Position numbers and translations under genes: made by a program
In this document: positions 37,646-45,167 of the stretch, piece after piece
Position numbering within the stretch: the first letter of the stretch is position 1
How the letters are laid out: the number at the start of each line of letters is the position of its first letter
Notes under the pieces: generated by a model
What the model was told of the DNA's origin: nothing
The model's input: only the letters and a program-made list of their open reading frames with translations
Database searches by the model: none
DNA from: Bacteroidota bacterium
GTDB lineage: Bacteria > Bacteroidota > Ignavibacteria > Kryptoniales > JAKASW01
Length of the DNA: 55,272 nt
Direction: 5' to 3'
NCBI GenBank assembly: GCA_021794075.1
Contig: JAJYRM010000014.1
Coordinates: 1 to 55,272 of the forward strand

Positions 37646-39037
37646 TCAGAACCGGAGGGTAAAGGTGGTCTCTTTTTCCGGGCTCGAGATTACCGTTATG
37701 CTCCCCTTGTGCGCGCGCATTATCTGGCGCGAGAGGCTCAACCCTATGCCTGATCCTTCCTTACGCGTCGTGAAAAAGGGAATGAATATCTTGTCATGAA
37801 GTTCTTCGGGGATCCCATGTCCATTATCGATCACCTGTATCAAGGTCCCGCCGCGGTTGTCAGTTTTTGCGACCAGTCGTATTTCCGGTGTAGGGCGGTT
37901 TGCTAGGGCGCCGATCGAGTTCATGATGAGATTTATCACAACCTGTTCAATCAGATCAGGATCTGCGCTGAGCTCGAGTTCCTTCGGACTTACAGTGGCG
38001 GAGAAGCTGATCCCCCTCTTCTCAAAACGATCGGCAAAGAGTTTTTGTATACGCGCGAAGAGATCGTCTATTTTAACTGTCTGGAAATTCGGCGTAGGAA
38101 TTCGCGTAAGATTTCTGTAATCGTCGACGAAATGGAGAAGCCCCTGGCTGCGCTTGGAGATCGTATCAAGGGCGCCTTTAACATCGTTCAGGGGCTCAGC
38201 GGCCTCCTCGGTTCCATCATCCGTATTCGACGCGACGGTATTTGCGATATCTCTGCTGGATTCCTTCATTATCCCTTCGAGGAGAGAGCTGGCCGTTGAC
38301 GACAGAGAAATAATCGGCGTTACTGAGTTCATTATTTCGTGAGTAAGTACTCTGATGAGATTTTGCCATGCCTGCATCTCCCGTTCTTCGAGCTCGTTCT
38401 GAATATTTGCCAAGGATACGAGTTTGTATTGCTTACCCTGCATCTTGAATTCGGTCGCGTAAATAGATATTTGAAACAGCTCGTTGTCGCTGATGTATTT
38501 TGCTAGCAGGCTCTCGCCGGCCTTGATTCCCTCGAGAACGCCAACTAGCTGCGTGCTGGTTCCTCTAAGCTCGGAAATGTTGTGGACGCCGTCTACCCTT
38601 AGCAACTTTTTGGCGGCTGTGTTAATGAGCTCCAGGTTGCCGTCAGGGGTAAAAGCCATTAGACCGATTCCTACGTGTTGTACCACAATTTGCAAGTACC
38701 GGTATTGTTCTTCTTTCTCCCCACGTGTTTTCCTGAATTGCTCGATCACTTTCGAGAAGGCGTTGTTAAGTTCTTCGAAGGAGGATCCTTTGACAGTGGG
38801 ACGGAAACTCTGTGAGAAGTCCGAGTACCTGATGGAGTCAAAGAATCTTGCGATGTCGCGGTTGGTCTTTTGAACGTATTGGACGAGGAGGTAAAATTGC
38901 GCAATGACAAGGAGAGCGACGATGAGCGGGGTAGCCACGAACGATGTGTTGGTAATGAGATATATGAGAAGAAAAACACTCAGGCATAAGATGATGGTCC
39001 GCGTGAAGACCGCTACACTGAAGCGTTTCAATACCAT
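37646..39037 (-). CDS. NtrY/NtrB-type sensor histidine kinase
   Basis: About 463 residues from ATG 39037; an in-frame start at 39088 is possible. Two adjacent N-terminal membrane helices (about 8-30 and 33-53) with almost no periplasmic loop; a HAMP-like linker; a PAS domain (about 115-200, VGIGLMAFTPDGNLELIN); the H box VLTHEIMNSVTPI with phospho-acceptor His233; and an ATPase domain (N box NLIMNSIGAL, G1 DNGHGIPEE, F box IPFFTTRKEGSGIGLSLS). Its partner regulator is immediately upstream on the same strand. The lack of a sizeable periplasmic domain suggests it senses membrane state or an intracellular signal (inference). Confidence 0.9.
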   Translation of the reverse strand: MVLKRFSVAVFTRTIILCLSVFLLIYLITNTSFVATPLIVALLVIAQFYLLVQYVQKTNRDIARFFDSIRYSDFSQSFRPTVKGSSFEELNNAFSKVIEQFRKTRGEKEEQYRYLQIVVQHVGIGLMAFTPDGNLELINTAAKKLLRVDGVHNISELRGTSTQLVGVLEGIKAGESLLAKYISDNELFQISIYATEFKMQGKQYKLVSLANIQNELEEREMQAWQNLIRVLTHEIMNSVTPIISLSSTASSLLEGIMKESSRDIANTVASNTDDGTEEAAEPLNDVKGALDTISKRSQGLLHFVDDYRNLTRIPTPNFQTVKIDDLFARIQKLFADRFEKRGISFSATVSPKELELSADPDLIEQVVINLIMNSIGALANRPTPEIRLVAKTDNRGGTLIQVIDNGHGIPEELHDKIFIPFFTTRKEGSGIGLSLSRQIMRAHKGSITVISSPEKETTFTLRF

Positions 39038-39136
39038 CCGAAATTCGTTTTTCTCTTTAGTGGCTCGGATTGTCGCATGGCAAACCATTTCGGCATTGTT
39101 TGGCGTGTGTCTTTATTTCTGTGCAACTGTTTCCTA

Positions 39137-40513
39137 CTAAAGCCCATACTTTTCAAGCCTTCTGTAGAGCGCTGCGCGCGTTATGCCGAGTTCTTTTGCC
39201 GCCCTTGTCAGGTTCCCATCATGTTTGCTCACTGCCTTAATTATAAGAAGTTTCTCGGCTTCTTCGAGTTGGTAATTGTTGAAGGGGATTATCTCAACTT
39301 GGTTGCTACCGGGGGACAAATGGAGATCGTTTGCGGTAAGTGTCTCAGAGTCGTTGAGTATGATTATCCTCTCAATCAAGTGCTGAAGTTCCCGGACGTT
39401 CCCGGGCCAATGATACCAGCGAAGCTGCTTCGCAGCTTCTTCGTCGAGTCGTTTTACCGGTTTGCCGTATTTCTGTGAGTACATCCGGATGAAATGATCT
39501 GCGAGAAGAGGAATGTCGTCGGCCCGGTTCCTGAGCGGGGGAAGCTGAATTTCGACGGTGTTTATCCGGTAAAGGAGGTCCTGCCTGAACTGGTTTTCCG
39601 ATCTAAGTTCTTCAGAAGGAAGGTTAGTCGCGCAGATGAGCCTGATGTCGATCGGATTCGGCATATTCGCACCTAGTCTGGTGACCTGTCTGTTCTGAAG
39701 CACAGTCAGAAGTTTCACTTGGAGATTTTTCGTGAGATTTCCGATCTCGTCCAGAAAGAGCGTGCCACCTGAAGCAGTCTCGAAACGACCGGCTTTGTCT
39801 TCTTTCGCGTCGGTGAAGGCGCCCTTCACATGCCCGAACAACTCGCTCTCAAAGAGACTTTCGCTGAGCGAGCCGACGTCTACACTGAGGAAAATGTTTT
39901 CGCTGCGTTTGGATTTTCTATGAATGGCCCGGGCCACCAACTCTTTGCCGGTGCCGTTCTCGCCGACGATGAGGACATTGGCGTCTGTGGCAGCAACCTT
40001 CTTTATCGTGCTGAAGACTCTTTGCATCTCATCGGACGCGCCGATGATTTCCTGAAACTGGCTGTCGAGATCGCTTGTGAGTTGCTTCTGCTTTGAGAGG
40101 AGGACTTCAATTTCGCGTTTGGATTCGCTGAGCTTCATTGCCGATGAAATTGTGGCGAGGAGCTTTTCGTTTTGCCACGGCTTCAATACGAAATCCGTCG
40201 CTCCTTCTTTGATGGCCTTTACGGCCATCTCGATATTTCCGTATGCCGTAATGAGTACCACGACAGCAGAGTGGTCTATCTGTAATATTCGTTTTAGCCA
40301 TTCGAATCCCTCCGTCCCGCTCGTCGCGTCTCCGGAGAAATTCATGTCGAGGAGGATGACATCGTACCGCTCATCCCTGAGAATAGATGAAATCTGTTTC
40401 GGATCTTTTTCCGTTCTGACGATTGAGTAGTGTTGCTTCAGAAGAAGCCGCGCCGAGTAGAGTACGTCTTCGTCGTCGTCGATTATAAGAAGCTTGCCGG
40501 TCTGATTGGCCAT
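39137..40513 (-). CDS. Sigma-54-dependent response regulator (NtrC family)
   Basis: 458 residues. Receiver domain (Asp12-Asp13 pocket, phospho-acceptor Asp56 in VILLDMNFSG); AAA+ domain (about 145-380) with Walker A GENGTGKE, the sigma-54 contact loop GAFTDA (consensus GAFTGA, the D form being frequent in this group as far as I know), and Walker B GGTLFLDEIGN; C-terminal Fis-type HTH (NLTRAAKELGITRAALYRRLEKYG). It activates transcription by sigma-54 RNA polymerase. Divergently placed from the efflux gene block, which is its likely target. Confidence 0.93.
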   Translation of the reverse strand: MANQTGKLLIIDDDEDVLYSARLLLKQHYSIVRTEKDPKQISSILRDERYDVILLDMNFSGDATSGTEGFEWLKRILQIDHSAVVVLITAYGNIEMAVKAIKEGATDFVLKPWQNEKLLATISSAMKLSESKREIEVLLSKQKQLTSDLDSQFQEIIGASDEMQRVFSTIKKVAATDANVLIVGENGTGKELVARAIHRKSKRSENIFLSVDVGSLSESLFESELFGHVKGAFTDAKEDKAGRFETASGGTLFLDEIGNLTKNLQVKLLTVLQNRQVTRLGANMPNPIDIRLICATNLPSEELRSENQFRQDLLYRINTVEIQLPPLRNRADDIPLLADHFIRMYSQKYGKPVKRLDEEAAKQLRWYHWPGNVRELQHLIERIIILNDSETLTANDLHLSPGSNQVEIIPFNNYQLEEAEKLLIIKAVSKHDGNLTRAAKELGITRAALYRRLEKYGL

Positions 40514-40684
40514 GAACTTTGGATCTCGGTGTTTTTGTTATTTTAGGTAATCGGGAACAGGGAAAACGGTGGAACGGAGAATGAGTAGACGTGTGCGTAG
40601 CCCATGTTCTGTCCTAAATGTTCTGACGTAAATGCACAGCCCATCTTACGTGTTTTTCGTCTTCCGGACTGGCTCGTCCCTCCG

Positions 40685-41046
40685 TTAGAAGCCGCGTGTT
40701 CTAGTCTCAATCAACTTACATAATACGGAGGATACCTTTCTGCACCGGTCGATCAGCTCTCTTCCTGTTTCTTTCTCAATTATCATTAGTTCCATTGCGA
40801 AGTAAATTTGAGTCGTGGGCTCTCCTGATGATCCCTTCGAAACGTAAAGCAAAAAAAGAACTCCTTGTTGGTTTGCCGTTCGAAACGCTCAGCGATATTG
40901 GAAGGATTCGATACAGACGACCTGCAGATTTGATCTCTCAAAGAAAAGTCCCTGCAGTTTTTGAGACGCTTGTGGATATCCGCCGTTAATCTCATTCCTT
41001 CCTGCCACACTTCCAAGTCCTCGAAGTCTTCGATCTTTCCACCCAT
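40685..41046 (-). pseudogene. Four-helix-bundle protein gene, frameshifted (copy 1)
   Basis: The frame from 41046 reads MGGKIEDFEDLEVWQEGMRL ... PSNIAERFERQTNKEF and then becomes meaningless after a run of seven T (minus strand; 40851-40857 on plus). The +2 frame beyond it resumes the family: LLYVSKGSSGEPTTQIYF ... IDRCRKVSSVLCKLIETR, ending at TAA 40687-40685. One extra T restores about 120 residues matching copy 2 at 42687. The conserved NIAEG is NIAER here. Either real inactivation or a homopolymer sequencing error. The family (S23/23S rRNA intervening-sequence protein) has no known catalytic role. Confidence 0.8.
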
Positions 41047-41255
41047 GGTACAGCCCTCCTGATTTTAACTGGGAGAATAAGGATCGATAATATATTCCGT
41101 TTTTCCGTTCTCGATTTTTCCGTTTTTCGCTCTTTTCCGTTCGTTTCCGGACGCCACTGTCCGATTCCGAACACTCGTAACTTCACATTATTTGACGAAA
41201 CATTCAAATTTATTCAAAAAGACAGGAATCTTCACTGTACCTCCTGACAGTTTGA

Positions 41256-41271
41256 GGGCACACCGGTTGTA
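41256..41271 (+). promoter_or_regulatory. Candidate sigma-54 promoter of the efflux block
   Basis: GGGCAC-accgg-TTGTA: GG at -24 and G at -12 are separated by the required 10 bp, but the -12 element is TTGT instead of TTGC. It lies about 60 bp upstream of the adaptor start, a suitable distance, and an NtrC-type regulator is encoded divergently next door. Imperfect match, so tentative. Confidence 0.4.
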
Positions 41272-41332
41272 CTTCTATTAGCATAATCATAAGTTCATTA
41301 AACTGCCAGCAGTTCAGCGAGAAGGAATTCAC

Positions 41333-42583
41333 TTGGACAGGAAGATCGAAAAGAAGCCATTCTACAAGAGGATGCGATTCTGGATATACGCGAGCGGAGT
41401 CGCTCTGTTCATCGTATTGATAGCGATGATAATCGCGGACAGCGGATCCAAACTGAATGTCGACGCGGATAAGATAACGATCTCAACGGTGAGGGAAGGG
41501 GACTTTCAGGAGTTCATACCGGTAACCGGGACCGTCATGCCAAAGACCTCGTATTACCTTGACGCGATCCAGGGGGGCATCGTGGAGGCGAAATATGTAG
41601 AAGAGGGAGCGATTGTCAGGAAAGGCGAGAAACTCCTGAAACTTTCCAACACCAATGTTCAATTGAACGCACTTCAGCAGGAAACGTTTGCTTATCAGCA
41701 GATAAACGACGCGCGGAACACTCGTTTACAGATTCAGGAGAACAGCATCTCGCTCCAGAATGCTCTCGTAAACGCGGTATATCAGCTGACCAACTATAAA
41801 GAGATCTTCGAGCGCCAGAAGAAGATGTACGAACGGAAACTCATCTCCGTGCAGGACTATGAACTGGCATACAATAATTATCATCAGGCGCTTGAGCAGG
41901 AAGATTTGTCGCGTAGAAACTTCGAGCAGGATTCACTACTCGGTGTATCTCAGATATCGCAAATTGCTTCCTCGATCACTAGGATGGAACAGAATCTGCG
42001 ATTGATAAGAGAGACGATCGACAACCTCACCGTTAAGGCGCCGATCACTGGTCAACTTACTTCTCTGAACGCCGAGATTGGTCAATCGAAAAGTCCGGGA
42101 GACCAGCTCGGGGTAATCGACGCGCTCGATGGGTTCAAGGTGAGAGCCGATATCGATGAGTTCTACATTGCGCGTGTCGTGAGTGGATTGCACGCGACGG
42201 TAACGATAAATGACAGCGACTTCAAACTAATAGTGACGAAAGTCTATCCTGAAGTTACGAGTGGGAAGTTTCAGGTTGACATGAACTTTTCGGGGAGAGT
42301 CCCCGATGGAATAAGAAGAGGGCAGACGCTACAGATAAGGCTTCAGCTAAGCGAACGGACGAAAGCATTGCTGTTGCCACGAGGCGGCTTCTACCAGACG
42401 ACGGGCGGACAGTGGGTGTTTCTCCTCAATAGTTCGGGGGACCTCGCGGTGAAAAGAAACATCAGTATTGGCCGACAGAATCCGGATTACTTCGAGGTCT
42501 TAAGCGGACTGAGGCCAGGCGACAGGGTCGTGACATCGTCGTATGATAACTTCGGAAATGTGAAGGAACTGGTGATAAAGTAA
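41333..42583 (+). CDS. HlyD/MacA-type periplasmic adaptor subunit
   Basis: 416 residues. The start is TTG 41333 behind AAGGA. One N-terminal membrane anchor (RFWIYASGVALFIVLIAMIIA, about residues 14-34), then a barrel-sandwich half (GIVEAKYVEEGAIVRKGEKLLKL), a long coiled-coil hairpin (about 105-225), the returning lipoyl half (NLTVKAPITGQLTSLNAEIGQ), and beta-barrel and membrane-proximal domains. It would couple the inner-membrane MacB-type permeases to an outer-membrane exit; no TolC-like gene is in the window. Confidence 0.9.
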   Translation: MDRKIEKKPFYKRMRFWIYASGVALFIVLIAMIIADSGSKLNVDADKITISTVREGDFQEFIPVTGTVMPKTSYYLDAIQGGIVEAKYVEEGAIVRKGEKLLKLSNTNVQLNALQQETFAYQQINDARNTRLQIQENSISLQNALVNAVYQLTNYKEIFERQKKMYERKLISVQDYELAYNNYHQALEQEDLSRRNFEQDSLLGVSQISQIASSITRMEQNLRLIRETIDNLTVKAPITGQLTSLNAEIGQSKSPGDQLGVIDALDGFKVRADIDEFYIARVVSGLHATVTINDSDFKLIVTKVYPEVTSGKFQVDMNFSGRVPDGIRRGQTLQIRLQLSERTKALLLPRGGFYQTTGGQWVFLLNSSGDLAVKRNISIGRQNPDYFEVLSGLRPGDRVVTSSYDNFGNVKELVIK

Positions 42584-42686
42584 TGAAAAGGAGAACGGAA
42601 CACGGAACAAGGAACACGAACATTATAAAGCCGTCACGGGACATTTGTGAATGGGAAAATGCAACTAGAGAATTCAGAGGCGTAAC
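42584..42686. repeat. Spacer with iterated GGAACAC words
   Basis: Immediately after the adaptor stop there are several near-copies of an 8-bp word (GGAGAACGGAACACGGAACA, then AGGAACACGAAC) at 42590-42622. It is a one-sided version of the spacer pattern seen around the later genes; no clear pairing arm was found. Confidence 0.45.
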
Positions 42687-43049
42687 ATGGGTAAGCATAT
42701 TGGAAGCTTTGAGGATCTTGAAGTCTGGAAAGAAGGAATGGGATTGGCAAAAGAAATTTATGGCCTTCTAAGAAACTGCAAGGACTATTCACTCCGGGAT
42801 CAAATTCATCGCGCCGTTGTATCGGTGCCGTCAAACATCGCGGAAGGATTTGAGCGGCAAACAAATAAGGAGTTTATCCAATTTCTTTACATTGCTAAGG
42901 GTTCGTGCGGCGAGCTTCGAACTCAGCTATATCTGGCCATTAATCTACAAATCATCACCGATGAAACTGGCTCTCTCTTGATTGATAGGTGCAGGAAAAT
43001 TTCATCGATGCTCTTCAACTTGATTAAGACTAGAAAAGACAAATTTTGA
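42687..43049 (+). CDS. Four-helix-bundle protein (S23/IVP family), copy 2
   Basis: 120 residues, all helical. Family landmarks: FEDLEVWKEGMGLAKEIY at the N-terminus, SLRDQIHRAVVSVPSNIAEGFER (invariant NIAEG) in helix 2, then KEFIQFLYIAKGSCGELRTQL and a last helix with RKISSMLFNLI. Intact counterpart of the frameshifted copy at 40685. The family was first seen in 23S rRNA intervening sequences but is widespread as free genes; function unknown. Here it separates the adaptor from the first ATPase gene. Confidence 0.9.
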   Translation: MGKHIGSFEDLEVWKEGMGLAKEIYGLLRNCKDYSLRDQIHRAVVSVPSNIAEGFERQTNKEFIQFLYIAKGSCGELRTQLYLAINLQIITDETGSLLIDRCRKISSMLFNLIKTRKDKF

Positions 43050-43055
43050 GAATAT

Positions 43056-43126
43056 GGGAACACGGGACATCGGAAGCAGCACAAAATTGGGCTGCCGTGG
43101 TCCGATCTGCGTTCTCCGTGTCCCCG
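43056..43126. repeat. Three-tier spacer hairpin (GGAACACGG words)
   Basis: Outer arm GGGAACACGG (43056-43065) pairs with CCGTGTCCCC (43116-43125, one mismatch); middle ATCGGA (43069-43074) with TCCGAT (43101-43106); inner GCAGC (43076-43080) with GCTGC (43091-43095). Lies between four-helix-bundle copy 2 and the first ATPase gene. Confidence 0.6.
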
Positions 43127-43149
43127 CTTAAAGAAAGGACAAAGCCATC

Positions 43150-43839
43150 ATGATTCGGACCGTCAATCTCAAGAAGCTTTACACAACCGAGGAAGTCGAA
43201 ACCACTGCCCTCGATAACGTCAACCTCGATATCAAGGAGAAGGAGTTTGTTGCGATCATGGGGCCGTCAGGTTGCGGAAAGTCGACGCTCCTTAACCTAC
43301 TCGGCATGCTCGACAACCCCAGCGACGGCGAATATTACTTTCTGAATGAGGAGGTATCGAAATACACAGAACGTCAGCGCGCAAACATCAGGAAGCGAAA
43401 CATCGGGTTTGTATTTCAGAGCTTTAACCTGATCGATGAACTGACAGTATTTGAAAATGTCGAGCTGCCGCTTCTCTATCTCGGCATTTCAGCATCGGAG
43501 AGGAAGAAGATGGTGGAAGATGTTCTTGAACGCATGCAGATAATGCATCGCAGGGACCATTTCCCACAGCAGTTGTCCGGTGGTCAGCAGCAGCGCGTCG
43601 CGGTCAGCAGGGCCGTTGTCGCGAAGCCGGCGCTCATACTTGCAGACGAGCCGACTGGTAACCTCGATTCCGCCAACGGGGAGGAGGTCATGAACATACT
43701 TACGCAGCTTAACGATGGCGGCACGACTATCATCATGGTGACACATTCGCCTCATGATTCAGAGTTCGCTCACCGCATTATACATCTTTTCGACGGGCAT
43801 GTGGTGACGGAGAATTATAAAGAGAAGTTTCACGTGTAG
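43150..43839 (+). CDS. MacB/LolD-type ABC transporter ATPase 1
   Basis: 229 residues, one nucleotide-binding domain. Walker A GPSGCGKST, Q-loop VFQSFNLIDELTV, signature LSGGQQQRVAVSRA, Walker B LILADEPTGNLDS and H-loop MVTHSP are all standard. Begins 24 bp past a spacer hairpin, RBS AAAGGAC. Powers the tripartite mechanotransmission-type transporters formed by MacB/FtsX permeases, which move substrates within the periplasm or outward rather than across the inner membrane (family knowledge). Confidence 0.93.
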   Translation: MIRTVNLKKLYTTEEVETTALDNVNLDIKEKEFVAIMGPSGCGKSTLLNLLGMLDNPSDGEYYFLNEEVSKYTERQRANIRKRNIGFVFQSFNLIDELTVFENVELPLLYLGISASERKKMVEDVLERMQIMHRRDHFPQQLSGGQQQRVAVSRAVVAKPALILADEPTGNLDSANGEEVMNILTQLNDGGTTIIMVTHSPHDSEFAHRIIHLFDGHVVTENYKEKFHV

Positions 43840-43855
43840 GCCGCATTGCGCATAG

Positions 43856-43906
43856 CGCATAGAGCAGAGCGCGAAGTAACAGCTGGTTCGCGCTTAATGC
43901 TATGCG
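43856..43906. repeat. Spacer hairpin of GCGCATA words
   Basis: Inner arms GCGCGAA (43869-43875) and TTCGCGC (43887-43893) are perfect; outer arms CGCATAG (43856-43862) and CTATGCG (43900-43906) are perfect; the left side iterates GCGCATA. Lies between ATPase 1 and four-helix-bundle copy 3. Confidence 0.7.
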
Positions 43907-43962
43907 ATTTGTGCGCTTACAGGAAAAGTCGAGTTTATTCACAAGCTTCAAAGGAGGGGGCG

Positions 43963-44313
43963 ATGAAATTCAGATTCCAGGACCTTCAGATCTGGCAATT
44001 CGCGATCGAGCTTTCTGATGACCTTCTGGACATCGCGGATGATTTGGAGAGGAAGAAACTGTTTAGGTTCGCGGAGCAGCTAAGGGGAGCTACTATGAGC
44101 ATGAGCAACAACATCGCAGAGGGATCTGGCTCTTCTTCGCCCAGAGACTTCAGAAACTTTCTGGCAATCGCAAGAAAATCAACTTTCGAGAATGCCAACA
44201 TCCTTATAATCCTGAACCGGCGGAGACACCTGGCGCAGGATAAACTGAACGATCTCCTTGACAAGCTCGATAAGGAATGTAGGATGATTACAAATTTTAA
44301 GAAAACCCTATAG
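43963..44313 (+). CDS. Four-helix-bundle protein (S23/IVP family), copy 3
   Basis: 116 residues from ATG 43963 (AAGGAGG upstream; the longer frame to 43846 runs through a hairpin and is not coding). FQDLQIWQFAIELSDDLLDIA, MSMSNNIAEGSGSSSPRDFRNFLAIARKS and a final Lys-rich helix. Clearly a more distant family member than copies 1 and 2. It lies between the two ATPase genes. Confidence 0.88.
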   Translation: MKFRFQDLQIWQFAIELSDDLLDIADDLERKKLFRFAEQLRGATMSMSNNIAEGSGSSSPRDFRNFLAIARKSTFENANILIILNRRRHLAQDKLNDLLDKLDKECRMITNFKKTL

Positions 44314-44317
44314 TACT

Positions 44318-44374
44318 CAAAGACCGCGGCGCGAAGTGCGGACGAAGCGGGGAACCGCGCCACGCGCTCTTTGG
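44318..44374. repeat. Spacer hairpin CAAAGA...TCTTTG with CGCG words
   Basis: CAAAGA (44318-44323) pairs with TCTTTG (44368-44373); the interior is made of GCGCG-type words on both sides (CCGCGGCGCG against CGCGCCACGCGC). Lies just upstream of ATPase 2. Confidence 0.55.
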
Positions 44375-44406
44375 TCAGCGCCTTGCCAGTAACCTGGAGA
44401 AAGAAA

Positions 44407-45072
44407 ATGATTAAACTCAGTGCCATCGAGAAGTATTTCGCCAACAAGGCCATGAAGACCTACGTTTTGAGAAACATCAGCCTTGAAGTGAAACAGGGCG
44501 AGTTCGTTTCCGTCATGGGTCCGTCAGGATCAGGGAAAACGACGCTTCTGAACATCGTAGGTATGCTGGATGCTCCGTCGAACGGCGAGTATTATTTCCT
44601 TGATGAGCCTGTCCACAAGATGAACGAGAAGAAGCTGACTGAGCTCCACAAGACCTACATAGGCTTCGTATTTCAGAGCTACCACCTCATAGATGAGTTG
44701 ACAGTCTACGAGAATCTTGAGATACCTCTTCTGTATCAGAAGGTGAGCGGGAACGACAGGAAGGGAAGGGTAGCCGAAATCTTGGACAGGTTCAACATAG
44801 TCGCCAAGAAAGACTTGTTTCCGAACCAGCTTTCCGGCGGGCAGCAGCAGCTTGTCGCGATCGCGAGGGCGGTCATCGCTCAACCCAAACTGATACTTGC
44901 CGACGAACCTACGGGCAACCTCCATTCGGAACAGGGCACAGAAATCATGGAGCTGTTGAAGGAGTTGAACAGGCAGGGTACTACGATAATTCAGGTTACT
45001 CACTCCGAGACAAACGCCGCGTATGGAAACAGAATCGTCAGGCTGAAAGATGGATGGATCGAAAAGGAATAA
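44407..45072 (+). CDS. MacB/LolD-type ABC transporter ATPase 2, D-loop variant
   Basis: 221 residues from ATG 44407 (GGAGAAAG upstream). Walker A GPSGSGKTT and Walker B LILADEPTGNLHSEQ are present, but the D-loop Asp (LDS in ATPase 1) is His (LHS), and the signature is LSGGQQQLVAIARA where ATPase 1 has QQQRVA. The H-loop QVTHSE is intact. Such substitutions can reduce hydrolysis or mark an asymmetric partner, so ATPase 1 and 2 could pair or serve different permeases (inference). Confidence 0.92.
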   Translation: MIKLSAIEKYFANKAMKTYVLRNISLEVKQGEFVSVMGPSGSGKTTLLNIVGMLDAPSNGEYYFLDEPVHKMNEKKLTELHKTYIGFVFQSYHLIDELTVYENLEIPLLYQKVSGNDRKGRVAEILDRFNIVAKKDLFPNQLSGGQQQLVAIARAVIAQPKLILADEPTGNLHSEQGTEIMELLKELNRQGTTIIQVTHSETNAAYGNRIVRLKDGWIEKE

Positions 45073-45073
45073 T

Positions 45074-45143
45074 GCAAAGAGCATGGCGTATAGCGCGGAA
45101 CCTCCACTGAGAATTCGTGAGAGGATCGCTCCATGCCTTTTGC
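45074..45143. repeat. Spacer hairpin of GCAAAGAGCATGG words
   Basis: GCATGG (45081-45086) pairs with CCATGC (45131-45136), extended by GCAAA (45074-45078) against TTTTGC (45138-45143). It is followed by the strong RBS (GGGAGGGAGG) of permease 1. Confidence 0.55.
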
Positions 45144-45167
45144 GCAATGCGCAGGGAGGGAGGTCTG

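Noticed and set aside
43846-43962. N-terminal 39-codon extension of four-helix-bundle copy 3
   Set aside because: It runs through the GCGCATA hairpin, while a strong RBS directly precedes ATG 43963.
40685-44313. Four-helix-bundle genes as evidence of a 23S rRNA intervening sequence
   Set aside because: No rRNA sequence flanks any copy; the family name reflects its first discovery only.
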